In this document: positions 38,147 to 49,998 of the stretch, piece after piece
Position numbering within the stretch: position 1 is the stretch's first letter
How the letters are laid out: each line of letters opens with the position of its first letter
Assembly: GCF_031877795.1 (NCBI RefSeq)
Contig: NC_133933.1
Coordinates: 6,074,632-6,138,631 of the forward strand
Length of the DNA: 64,000 nt
From: Strix aluco
Taxonomy: Eukaryota > Chordata > Aves > Strigiformes > Strigidae
Direction: 5' to 3'
Position numbers and translations under genes: made by a program
The notes under the pieces: generated by a model
The model's database searches: none
What the model was told of the DNA's origin: nothing
Seen by the model: the letters and a program-made list of their open reading frames with translations, nothing else

Positions 38147-38257
38147 CTAGTAAAGTTGGCTTTTCCTGTGATGATTCAGGCTCTGCTGAACACCTGCAAG
38201 AGCGAAGAACTATCACACCTCCCAGTACACCATCTTCATTGGCTAGAAAAGGTGAAC
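38147..38257 (-). CDS. TASP1: TASP1 coding exon 12 (taspase 1 beta subunit, core strand segment)
   Basis: This 111-nt minus-strand exon encodes about human residues 329-365: a split Gly codon, SPFLANEDGVLGGVIVLRSC, then a Cys- and Ser-containing stretch ending PTLL plus one base. The GVLGGVIVLRS run is a hydrophobic strand typical of the asparaginase-fold core. The acceptor ends ttttacccag and the donor is G followed by gtaagata. It is phase 1 at both ends, like exon 11. The first codon reads Gly where human has Ser, and the end of the exon (SSQEKPTLL) is less like human (SSQNKQTLL) than the core, which fits a surface loop. It lies 9.8 kb downstream of exon 11 and 5.5 kb upstream of exon 13. 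Confidence 0.95.
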
Positions 38258-41200
38258 CTGGGTAAAATCATTGGGGAGAATTATTTGCAATAGGAATAGT
38301 TTCTTGGGTATTTTTTTATTTGACTTTCCTGCCCTCCCTCTGTCACTAAGGGTTGACAAGACTGTCAGGTCAACCAGTGCTTTTACAAAAGCATCAATTT
38401 TTTTTTTTCTAGTGTTTCTAATGAGTAACTTCCTAAATAGTAATCTAATCTACTGGTAATCAAAAAAGGAAAAAGAGCTACATGGGTAAAAAACATATTG
38501 GAGATTACATCTGTGAGTGCAAAACCATTTGTTTGTGGCTCAAGGAAGATATAATAATGAATAATGGAGTGTCAAGTTGAAAAAAACCCATGTCTCAATA
38601 TTTAGTTCTTTCTGTGCTATAATTAATATAAAGATGGCCACATATGAAAAGAATCAAGCAAATCTGGGTCACTTTTACAGTTTATTCATTGTTCCCAATT
38701 TAAAGCACTTTGTACATAGACATCATCAAACTGATATAGACTGTCTTCCTTGCTGTTTTATGAATATTAGCGGAAAGGCCAAAACACATCCTACTTTTTA
38801 CAGTGGCTTTTCTGTTGTTAATTTAAGACATATGATATAAAACATCTTCTATCAGAAGCTGGAAAAGTTTTAAAGCGAGCTGAATCAAGTTTAAGTATTT
38901 TTTTTTCCTGGTTTGTAATTTGAAATGAGATTCCTATAAGTTTTAAATGTGGAAACAATGGTATGATTTACATATGATTTAAAATATCTTGAGCCACAAA
39001 ATTAACCAAGTTCTTGCATTTAAGCCCAAAGAGACCCTAGTCACACATTTGCAATTCACTGTGATTTTAAAGTTGAACGTACAATTGCAACAAGCATTTC
39101 ATATGTTTCTTTTCAATGATTTTCTTTTAAATAAATTAGCATACTATGTCTAGTGTACAGTCACTGTAAAAGGATTTGCTGGCCACAAGAACTTTAGAGC
39201 AGATCTACTCATCAGCCTCCTTCAACTTGCCCACAGCTATTTGTACGATTAAAATGACTCCTTTAATGCAAATAACAACATAAAAAAAACCCGATGAGAA
39301 CCAACTTCAAGCTTTACTGTAAGGAAAACTAAAAGCTTTACCATGTTTTCTCTTGACATAAAAGCATGTTCAAAAGTGATACAAGGTGGTCATTACAATA
39401 GAAGCCCATATTGCAGGAAAATAATAAATGTGGTATGCTTAATAAACAGTAATGTCTTATTTGATCTAATACAAACAGATATTATCTTTAAAGCACCACT
39501 TGCTTTGTACAAGAACTATTAGCAGGTACCAATTACACCTACTGTATTACTCATTCATTGCACCCAAATCCCCGTGAACCAAGAATCCAGCCAATCCTAA
39601 CATAATAGGTAACAAAACAGGAAAATATGTTTGGTTAAAATAGAAATGAAAGGCTTGTGAAGAGTTTTACCACTCAAATCAAAATCTTTTATTCTATGCT
39701 TTCCAAGATGCTAAGTATATCTCTTATACTTTCACTGCATTAACCAAGTGGTATGATATCTGCAAGCAAATGAACGAAAAGAAAAAAAAAAAGTGGTTTT
39801 CTTCATAGGGGACATGCATCCTTTAATCTTTACTTCAGAAACTTGGGTACCTCAAAGACAATGTCTTAGCCTGAACTTGGTCCTGCAGACCTAATCTTAT
39901 ACCCAATTTCATAAATTATTCAGGCTATAAGCCGTGCTGTGGTGAAAAATCATTGCAAACAATCAGAAAAAGTTTTGTTTTGTTTTTCAATAAGCAATGT
40001 TTCTCCTCCTCTTTCAAGGTTCCAGTGAAAAATACTAATAATCCCTTTAATTAGAATGGTTAGAAATATTCTATTTCAGCAGAACACAGTCAGCAAACAC
40101 TATTTAAAGCAGATAGCATATTTGAGGCCATACTAAAACACTAAGACTGTATGAATGTGCATAAAAACAGACAGCAACTACAGATTATAGAATTGATGCC
40201 AGTAAAGTCTTGTTCTAGAAATGCTTACACTGGGTTATCACTTACTTCTTTTTTTAGTGTTTTCCTTTCTTGCACACTCAGAAAAGAGCAGATGAAAGAA
40301 AAGTCTGTAAATAAACCAATCCCGTATTTCTTCATTTTCCCAATAATTTTGTCAACTATGTGCCATCATCACTGCTCAAATATTCAATATTCTGAATAAC
40401 TTGCACATGCTAGACTCTCTCTTTTTAAACTTTAAGAGAAGACTTGGCAGTGTATTTCTTTCCATGTAAAGACTCTGCAGCAAAACACGTAACACTACAT
40501 TTTCATCAGAATTCTTTCATTTTTACAGGGATTTCTTTGCAAGAGCAAAATGTTCATTTTCTTCAGTGGAGTAGAAGATGAGAAAAGTAATCACTCAAAG
40601 CGTGTGTTTTGTGAGACTTCTTTTTTAAAGGGGTTAAAAAATTTAAAACTTGAGCTTCAAGCACATAAAACAAACTCTTCATCTTACAGTTTCATCCAAA
40701 GAGTTGCTCTACCTAGACATGCACAACTATGCTCATGAGAACCCCAGTTCTGTCAGCATAAATAGCATTTATTTATTGATTTCAAACACGCTGTCCATTG
40801 TATTGCCCTAAATATGTACACAATTTTTTTCTGAACCAAGTTACTTCCTTCAACGGTTATGCACCGTGGAAGCTTTATTACCAGTCCACATAATTCAGAG
40901 CCTTTGAAGTCCATGCTAAACACTCAAAAGCTGACTGTATTAATTCAGCCTTTGCTGAAGTCCATTGCCACTCTGTTGTTATTTCAACTAGAAAACTCAA
41001 GAAGAGGATTAATTTAATAGCACTGCGCATGATAAAAGCATGATAAAAACATGATGAAGTACAGTTTTAACTTCAGCACTCATAAAACACACCAGATAAG
41101 CAAGAAGCCGACTTCTTTAAGAATAACATGAGTTGGGCCCTTGGAGTAAGGACAAATGTTGGTTATGCCAAATGAGACCAAGTCTTACTGCACTAACTTT

Positions 41201-44200
41201 GTGAGAATTGACCATAACGGTAGTACTGGGGTAATAGAGATGAGTAAAATGGCTTAGAGTGACCTGTAGTGGGTAATTTGAATGGAATATTAAACCAGGA
41301 AATGTCTTAAAAGTTTGCATTATGGAAATAAAGCAAAGAAGACAGGACACATTATCTGTTACTTGCGTTACTTGCCCAGTGGTGCACATCAAAACCCAGA
41401 ACCTAGAGGCTACCCTCATTTGTAGCACCTTGACCAATCTACTACAACGCAACGATGAAAATGACTGGATTGTGTTGGCTTTCTTGTTGCAGCCAGCCAT
41501 GGTTCAGAACCGTACTAATAAAGATTGAGCCAAAATACAGTTGCAACTCAAGAAATTACTGAGATTTATTATTGTCAGCTGAGCTACTGAAGATTTTTCT
41601 TTTTTTTAAAAAAAAAAAAAAAAACAATGCAGAGCCAACTTTTAATCTCTCACACCGTTTTATCATCAGCTGCAGAATGAATATTATTCTGGAAAGGAGA
41701 AAAAGTCTGAAACAAGAACATATCCCTCCTTCTCACCTCCAAACACAATCAGCAAATGAAGACACAAACATACAATCACTTGCCAAACCCTTGCAATGTT
41801 TCACAATCTTCTCACCCACGCCACTTCCACGGGCCATTTCCCCACTTCTGCTGAAGGTTGACATCCACAGAGTCATCGGAAGCAAATTGTGTGACTACAC
41901 CCTCATCCCTTCCAATTGCTTTCACCAGCAGTTTCAAGCTAAACCATGTCAGTGCAAAATCAGTAACAATATAGTATGTGCCTCCAATTCACTTCACTGG
42001 CTACATTGTGAGGAATCAACCTCTAAAAAGTGGCAGTAAAAAACAGTTGCCTACAGTAATATGTTACAGTATTCTACATCACAGTAAATTCAGACAGACT
42101 GTTTCTCCTCTCTTAAAAATCAGACTCTAAGCCAAATTAAATACACACGAAACAGCACATTCTTTAAAACAGAGAATGTATTTTATTTTCCAATTAAAGC
42201 AATTTAAAAAAAAGTTAAAAGAGGGATTCAAATATTTTAGTATTTTTTTAAACAAAGATATTTCTGGATATGCAGACTTATTACTGAGAATTACAATTAT
42301 GCTAAAGAGTGCATTTTAACATACAGTGCAGATGAATAAGTCTATGTTAAGCAAGATTCTAGACAGCTGAACACTATGCATCCATCATTAAATCTGTAAA
42401 AATAATGGTACAAAAGCAGTATTATACTTTATTTCCAAACAGGATCCATGTACTGTACACAGGAATTAATTTGAGTGTTCTCAAAACACTCTGAATTCAA
42501 AGGTTGGAAACATATTTCATTAATTTAGTTCTAAAAATCATTTTGTTACAGCTAAGCCATTGAGAAAAAGAAATAATAGTGCAGACTTCTGTAAAAAATA
42601 ACAATATAGGTAATGGCATTTTTTCATATACATTATATTTAATTAGTATTTAAACAGGAACAGAAAAGGTGCAACTGAAATACTGCCACGTATATTAAGG
42701 TCATAATGGTTTCTCATAAGAAGGAAAAAGTAATCTGGCTCCCACACTCCTAGACCATTTTTGCACCTCTGTACTCTTAAGAATGACAGATCTTGCTGTA
42801 CAATTAAAAATTTAGGTAAAAAACTAAAATATGCCTACTAGCCCAAAATAATATTTTCTACTGCAATAAAATCAAATTGCTAGACAAATCTTTGATCTCA
42901 TAGCTTGCTAGTGACAAAGCTACAAAAACCTGGGGCTTTTAATACCATTTTAAGTCTCATGAAACTCATTGTTCCTTCCCAGTTCTACTGGCATACCGCT
43001 GAAGAATTTGGCATGAAAAATCCAAAGCAAAACTTCAACTACAGCATTAACTAATAATGTTAGCACTGACTGGCCATACCAGAGAGAAGGGGTAGGAAAA
43101 AACAAACAAAAACCATCTTTCAACAGTTTTGGTCTAAATCCTCACCTCCCCCGGTCACAAAATTACATTTTACAAAACACATTTCCCTCCTTCTAAGCTC
43201 GACGACTCTGTTATTGCTATCTGAAAGCAGTGTCAAGTTTTCATTTATATATTTTGTACATTATTAATCTGCAGTAACGGTCTCTTAAAAATAAGCAAGT
43301 CATCACAGCAACTCCACATTCGCTGATCTCATCAAGTTCTGCAAGAGCAACCATAACCAAACACCAAGACCCAGGTTCAGCCTCAGACCAGGGATAGAGC
43401 ATATAGATTTCACAAGCGTTACGGCAAATAAAGGCCTCAACATTCAGCCTTGCTCTGGAAGAAATACAGTTACAAGTGAAGAACGTTTTTTCCTCTGTGT
43501 CTGTCATAAATTAAACTGCTCCCATGATGAAGATTGCTTCCTCCAGAGCATGCGATTGATAGGACATGTTCATTTCTCATCCCGTGCTTTTTTTCCCATT
43601 TGTAGCTACTGGGCAGATGCATTCTAGCACAGATTCGATACTAAACTTTGAAAGAAGTGTTTTATTTAACACTTACTCAGCTGAAGGACTAACCAGCTGT
43701 TCATCAGATGTTTTACATTCATACTCTTCCATAGTAGAGAAACCATTACCAGCTTCATTGCTTACATAGCTTTCAAAGTCTTCAGAACTTTGCTCTAAAC
43801 ACTGACTGTGGCGTGGTGTGACCAATTAAGCACTTTAGCATCCCCCAGTTTTAAGCGAGTACAGCTAAACAATTCGAAAGCTTCTTGTGCTGCAATGTGA
43901 GTGAAATTCAGACTTTTTCAGGGCAATAATCTACAGACTACCTGTGCCGCTGGACTTTGTCAGCTTGTGTACAGAATGTGTTTAAAGTGAAGCTGTTTGC
44001 CACTCTGCTTCTGCTGTGTATCCCACTGAACTTCAAGCTAACAATTTAATAAACATTAGAGGAATATAAAAGCACTAAATGAAGCCTGCTTTTAATTTTA
44101 TGCACCATTATTTGTTAAAAGTTTAAGCGCAAGCTGTCTGAAATCAGAGATCTTATTTCACGATAAGTTAAAACATCTGTTTAGAATTTTTAAAGAAGCT

Positions 44201-47200
44201 GCAAAGAAAAGCACCTGTACTTTCAAACTTTACAGGTCAGATTTAACAAAATAAATAACTGAGGGGACCACGATCCAACAAAATACCAGTGCCCCTGACA
44301 AGGAGAAGCACAGGCAGGACCTAGACAAATCTTCGTGTAACATCACCATGTTGTGTTAGTTTTTCAGCTGCTTTTATTGTATAGATAATGAAGAGGCCTA
44401 TTCAATTCTGTCTACCATCAAATACAAACTCGTGAAATCATAACCTTGCAGTGGATGAAATAGGTTATCTGAAATTTGAGCATCATCCGCTTCTCAAATC
44501 TGTTCCTCTGTGTCATAGAGAAGACATAATAATGCTTCCACAGCATTCTCCCTCCGTTACAAAATCACAAAGGATACTACAAAGCTTAGAATGATGCAGC
44601 ACCAAAATATAAAGTAACAAGAACACTGTGCAATGACGGTCACTGGCAGTCCTCTAACTGCTTAAGTATGAAGCTTCTTCCCCCCCAAGAAGCATAACTC
44701 ATAATCAGGAAATTCGTATTCTATGATTGCTAACTGTCGAAACTCCCACTCCTGAGAGAAGCACTTGACACAAAATTTCTAAAGGAGAAAGCATCAGCGT
44801 TATCCTTCTGCTATTACATTTCTGCAGATATTGCTCATTTGTGAGCTGAAGCACAACTTAAAAATACAAGAATAGACAAACATATTTCCAGTGGGGGAAG
44901 AACAAATATCAGATTCTAACTATGCCTTTCAGCTCATTATTTTCTAATACTTTATAAGCAGCTTTAAAGTACAATTCGTAACATTGCCATTGTTAACAGC
45001 CCAGATTTCCCGCCAGTGAGATGACACAAACATTTACTCTAAGTCTACATTCCACAAACTTGGCCACATTTGAAAGGAATGATGAGTAACAAAACCCTCT
45101 GTTCTTCTGTTTGGAAGGTATTTGTGTTTACAGAACCCCATTCTTCACTGTGTACCAAGTCTTCGGTGCTCTTCAGCTACAGATATCAAGCCCTTCAAGT
45201 TAGAAAAATCTAAATTTAATTTCTCTCGTCTCCAATTCAACCATCATTGTGCATTATCCATAGTAGGCTGCCTCTTAGAAAGGATGAGAGAAGCACATCT
45301 GCCATTAGTTTGCTCATCACCTGCTGTTTAACCAGCACTCACTGTTTAAGCCAGGCTTTCCCTAGCTGGAAGGATTCCCAGGGCTCTGTGGAGACTCGGA
45401 GAGCTCTGTAAACAGGAAGCACCAATCTGATGGCAACTGCCAAAATCAGCTGTTCCCCCCTCCAGTACAAGTAACGCACATTTTGACTTCTGACAAAACA
45501 TTCTATCTCTGCTTTGTTAAAGCTCCCCCTTTTTTTTTTTTTTTTTTTCCCTTGGCCTTGGGCCATTATAATTCTGGTGAAAGTTTGACAAGACCACAAA
45601 ATAAGGCTTCAAGAAAGGCCAGCAAGGAAAGAATCCATGCTATCAGCAAGTCGGCTGTTAGCCCGTTTTATCCTATTGTTTCACAACGGTAAGAAATCTT
45701 GCATCATACCATACATCCTGAGATATCAACTAGCACATCATCTATGAAAATTCACAGGAAAAAAAACTATTTAGTACAAGCCTATTGATTTAAGCATAAC
45801 AAATGTTTTCAACTGTTGCACTATATTAGCAAGACATAACTTTGCATTCCATTTTCAGAGTTGCCAATATTCCCCAAAATTACTACTAAGTCTGTAGCCA
45901 GTAGTGTATGTCACATGTAAAGAGCAAAAGGTATCTGGATTTTTGAGCTTTTCCTCAGTCAGTCTTCATTCATATGACAGCTGAGGGTAAACTAGATTTT
46001 ATGCTTTCTAATCAAAACACAGAATCCAAGCACTTCACCTACACACACACACACAAAAAAAGGTGGCTCTATCTTTTTTTTTCCCCACATCAGAATTGCC
46101 CCAAAGTATAACTGAGAAGATAATACACATACCTGCTGCTGTCAGGCAACAAAAATTTGCAGTGATAAGTTTCTGAAAATACCAGACAGACCTATCCCTA
46201 ATTAAAACATGAAACTTTAAAAAGGAATTCTAAACCACTATTTTTTAAAAATTTTCCTATCATGAAAAGCATTCATTTGATACTGTCTCTCATTGTTTTC
46301 ACTTTCCCATGTTTTGCTGGTTTTAGTCTGTTTTCCCAAGGCAATATGACATCACACATTAGCCTGGTATCTCTGTCTGTGCAGCAACTCTTTCTCTGCA
46401 ATTAATAGTTTCAGGTATAACAAAAACCTTAGCAACATTCAGTGTGTTCTCAAGTCCAGTACAGACATTTTCACATTTTCAGGAAAGAACACAGTGCATA
46501 TACCACATACTAGCCAGTTAACATTTAAAATAAAAAAGCATCTGCTATGGAAACTGGTGGCAAAATACATTTGGACTAAACAGCAAGAGAAGAATTGCAT
46601 TTTTTGCTAACAGTTACCCAAAAGAAAACCCAGAAAACTCAAAGCAACTTAAAGGAGGTACCTCAACTAAAAAGTTCCTGAATTTTTTGGTCCTTTATCA
46701 GACAGTTTCTAAGAATTACTTGGGCAGTAGCTTTCCATTTTGTGTGCATGCCTGCACTAACATGAAATTGCATAAGGATATGTACAATTTGTGCTTGCTT
46801 TTAGTACTCCTACCACAAACAGCACAATAAATTTTGAGAGTATGGACTAAAGATCTGACTTTCCTGAAGTTAGGCCACTTCCATCCAACACCTTCAGAGC
46901 AGTGTTCCAAATTAGCGAAGCTATGACAAGCACCCTTCCTAAAGACTTCTCTTGGGTAAATAAATCCCCAATGTTGTGCCACTGTGCACTGGAATAAGTG
47001 ATTAAATACAAAAAATTGCTTGGATTATAGTCTCTTTGGGGAACATACCAGGATTACTTTGTTCTGCATTCTTACAGCACTGAGAAATGACTGCAACACA
47101 GTAATAGATTATCATGTGAAGGTGGCTTCCCCTCCAACAGTCAAATGTCATGTTGTCGGAAGCAGAGTTTAATATGGATTCAACATTATAAACAGAAATA

Positions 47201-48051
47201 AAGAAATTGGAACACATTGCTTGCCAAGACCAAGAGCAATGGTTCCTTCAGTTCTAAATAAACCACCATAAAAATGAACTTTGGCAACACAGTGTACAAG
47301 AAATGTTAATGTTGTCCACAAGAAGGTCAAAATTGTCTGTGGATTCTAACGCTTCAAAAATTTTAAGGGCTCTAAAGACATAGATGCCAGAACCTCACTG
47401 GACACTATTCTATCTTCAAAAGTTCAAGCTTATATAGATATTCTAAAATCCATATTTTTGGTTATGACTTGAAGAAAGAAAACTAGATCTATATTCACAA
47501 GAAATTAAACATGTATAAGCAGTCATGTAGTCAAATCAAGGAAAAAATTTGGTTTTAATTTACAATAGCCTTGAATGAAGTCTACTTCACTTTTTCAGGA
47601 AAATAATTTCACCATGTAAACAGCAAACCAGAATCTGTCTGTTCAAAGCAGTTAATAAGAACATGCAGTGGTTTTGAGGTCTATTATATTTAAAAGGGTT
47701 AACATGATGAATAATTTTTATGAATGCTCCTAAACCACCAATTCTAAAACATGCAATTGTACACCACAGCCAGTGATTCAGGCAGGAAATTCTTCAAACC
47801 TCTCCAGGTATTCTATGACTCACATAACAATTGAGATATTTCCAAGGGTTTTCCTTTAGATTTCCTAAAATAATATTCTGTGGTTTGATTTAACATTTTT
47901 TAGATGTAACACAGCACTAAAATTGAAGCCAACTGCAACATAAGGCTTCAACAGAAATCACAAAAATAAGTATCTTAATTTTGTTTAATAGGGTTAATTG
48001 CATTTTACACAATGTTATGCAATGTTTAAGCAATTAGCACCATATACTTAC
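38258..48051 (-). other. TASP1: TASP1 intron 11
   Basis: A 9793-bp intron between exons 11 and 12, with gtaagtat donor and tttacccag acceptor. It holds an A-run near 41608, a T19 run (45530-45548) and a short (ca)n run near 46042. A 155-codon open frame (41572-42039, plus) starts in the T/A-rich run and matches nothing I know. No CR1 copy was seen. Confidence 0.85.
45530..45548. repeat. T19 homopolymer
   Basis: An uninterrupted T run on the plus strand (A run on the TASP1 sense strand). No retrocopy was recognised beside it. Confidence 0.85.
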
Positions 48052-48162
48052 CAATAAACTTGTTTTGCATAGTCTCTAGGAGAGCTTGGTGGGCATCTTC
48101 CGTTTGCAAAGCACATGAACATTCTCTGGCCAGTATGGTTCGGACAAGGTGCTCTCCACAAC
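48052..48162 (-). CDS. TASP1: TASP1 coding exon 11 (taspase 1 beta subunit, GCGEH segment)
   Basis: This 111-nt minus-strand exon encodes about human residues 292-328. The reading begins with the last two bases of a glycine codon, then Cys-Gly-Glu-His and LVRTILARECSCALQ, and ends after NKFI plus one base. The Gly-Cys-Gly-Glu stretch corresponds to the conserved TG-x-GE turn near the active site of type 2 asparaginases, so this exon carries part of the active-site wall but not the nucleophile. The acceptor is a pyrimidine-rich tract ending tttctttag; the donor is G followed by gtaagtat. Both ends are phase 1, so its removal would keep the frame. The translation agrees with human taspase 1 (recalled) at nearly every position; one difference is Cys for His in the ECS-x-ALQ stretch. 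The next upstream exon was looked for to the right edge and not seen. Confidence 0.95.
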
Positions 48163-49308
48163 CTAAAGAAACATTAAGATTGGGAATAGTCAGAATACAG
48201 AGATCACTATGAAGAAACTGTCATTATTTTACATCATCACAGACACATTAAAAAAAAAAAAAAAGCATATGGCAGGTTTCTGCCGTATTTTTTTTATTTT
48301 TAAAGTGAGTGTTACCGAGTCACACAAAAATTCAATAATGTCAGCAGTTTTACTCACAACTTTCCTGAAATTTCTACAGCATGAAGTCATAAACCAAAAA
48401 AGGCTAAACACAGAAAGAAGAAACGGAAATAGTGAGAAGAAACAGCAAGACTGTCTCTAACTTGTAATCTTTACCCAGATCCTGCAATTCCCTCTTAAAG
48501 AATCCACTTACTAATAATTCTCACAGGAATGATCCTTGGATGCAACTCTCTTCAAACCAAGAAGATCTTAGTGAATGCCACCATAACTCCTTTGCATAAT
48601 GTAATCTTCTATTTAGTCCATCTGATTTGGCCTTTTGTCAACAGAAGAATCTGTGAATTTACCTATGCTTTTTCGACAGGTTGGCTTCTCATTGCACTCC
48701 TAATAAAAATTCCTGTAATTTTTAAAGGTTTGACTTCAAAAAACTAAAAAGCTCCAGCAAACAACCACTTATTGCCTCAGTGCTTTCTGTAACCGTCCCC
48801 TGAAACCTGTTGATGAAGACAAACAGGTCATTAGTGCTACTCTTACTCTGTAGGAACACTTTCACACCTGCTGTTTTTCTCCCACGCTCTTTTCCATTCC
48901 TATACTGTGCTTTGGGACATACAGCTCTGGCCAAATGGTACAGTGCACGTTTATTGGATCAATGTTTTCTTGGATGGGGAAACATACTGATGATACCTTC
49001 TGCATATATATACAAAAGTCATTATACTACTATGCCTCCCATTTGTTGATATTTTTCCTCAATTTTCCTCAATGGCAATGAAGCAGCTGGAAGAGGTCTA
49101 ACCAAGCTGAAATGGAAATGGAAAATGAAAGGAAAAAGGGAAAATACAACTAATTTACAGCTGTAATATGACAATGATTTCAAATTATCTAAATTTAGGT
49201 GATTACAGTTTGATCAGACTTGTAATTTCAGAGTATATCAGGGACTGAAACTGCATTAGACACCAGAATATATAGAGAGAAGTCAAATATAGTCAATTCC
49301 AAATTATC

Positions 49309-49321
49309 TATATATATATAC
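49309..49321. repeat. (TA)n microsatellite
   Basis: A short alternating TA run in TASP1 intron 10. Confidence 0.8.
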
Positions 49322-49980
49322 AGCAAATTTCTCATTAACCATGACAAGATGCAAGCACTGTGCTGGCTCCATAAAAAAATCTGCTATAATCCAGTTGGAT
49401 TTATTAGCTCAGGTGCAGAACTACATACACACACCTACGCAGCTTCCGGAGACAATTCATGGCTGGAAACAATCTCACTGCTTTCACACGGCAAAGCCAG
49501 AGCTGGTAAAACATCAGACCTAAGCTGGCTTCGGACTCACGTTACTGGAAGCACTAACAAGGCCAGAACAGAGAAAACTGAGCGACGCTGGCTGAAGCCA
49601 ACCTAGATCTGGCACAGAGAAAGAACTAATAAATAAACTCAACCCAAACTGGCTCCAGTGCAGCCTGCTGAGCATCTTGTCCCTGTGCTTCCCAATATGC
49701 TGAGTCTGGAGCACTGGCTGGTTTGGGCACCACATCGCATGAACACACATCGCTGTGTCTTGGAGCCACTCACTGACTGGCTTCTTGTTCTTGCCACCAC
49801 TTTTAAGCCCTAATTAACATGGCAACCTACTCCAAGAATCTCTCTTTCTGCTTACTTGTCGCACAATTACACCCTTGCCCTTAAAGGCGAAGTGAGTTTA
49901 AAAACACTGTTCTTCAAAGACTGCTAACAGAGCAGAAAAAAAGAAGACCCCTCACCCCTCGTTTCCAAAATTAAACAAAC

Positions 49981-49998
49981 TTTTTTTTTTTTTTTTTT
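49981..49998. repeat. T18 homopolymer
   Basis: An uninterrupted run of 18 T on the plus strand in TASP1 intron 10. Confidence 0.85.

Noticed and set aside
41117..41610. A possible processed retrocopy ending at AATAAA (near 41517) and the A-run near 41608.
   Set aside because: No parent gene could be recognised in either strand translation, and the A-run is about 80 bp past the signal with a T-rich run between.
41572..42039. A 155-codon plus-strand open frame in TASP1 intron 11.
   Set aside because: It starts inside a T/A homopolymer region, shows no recognisable domain and has no convincing splice borders or promoter.
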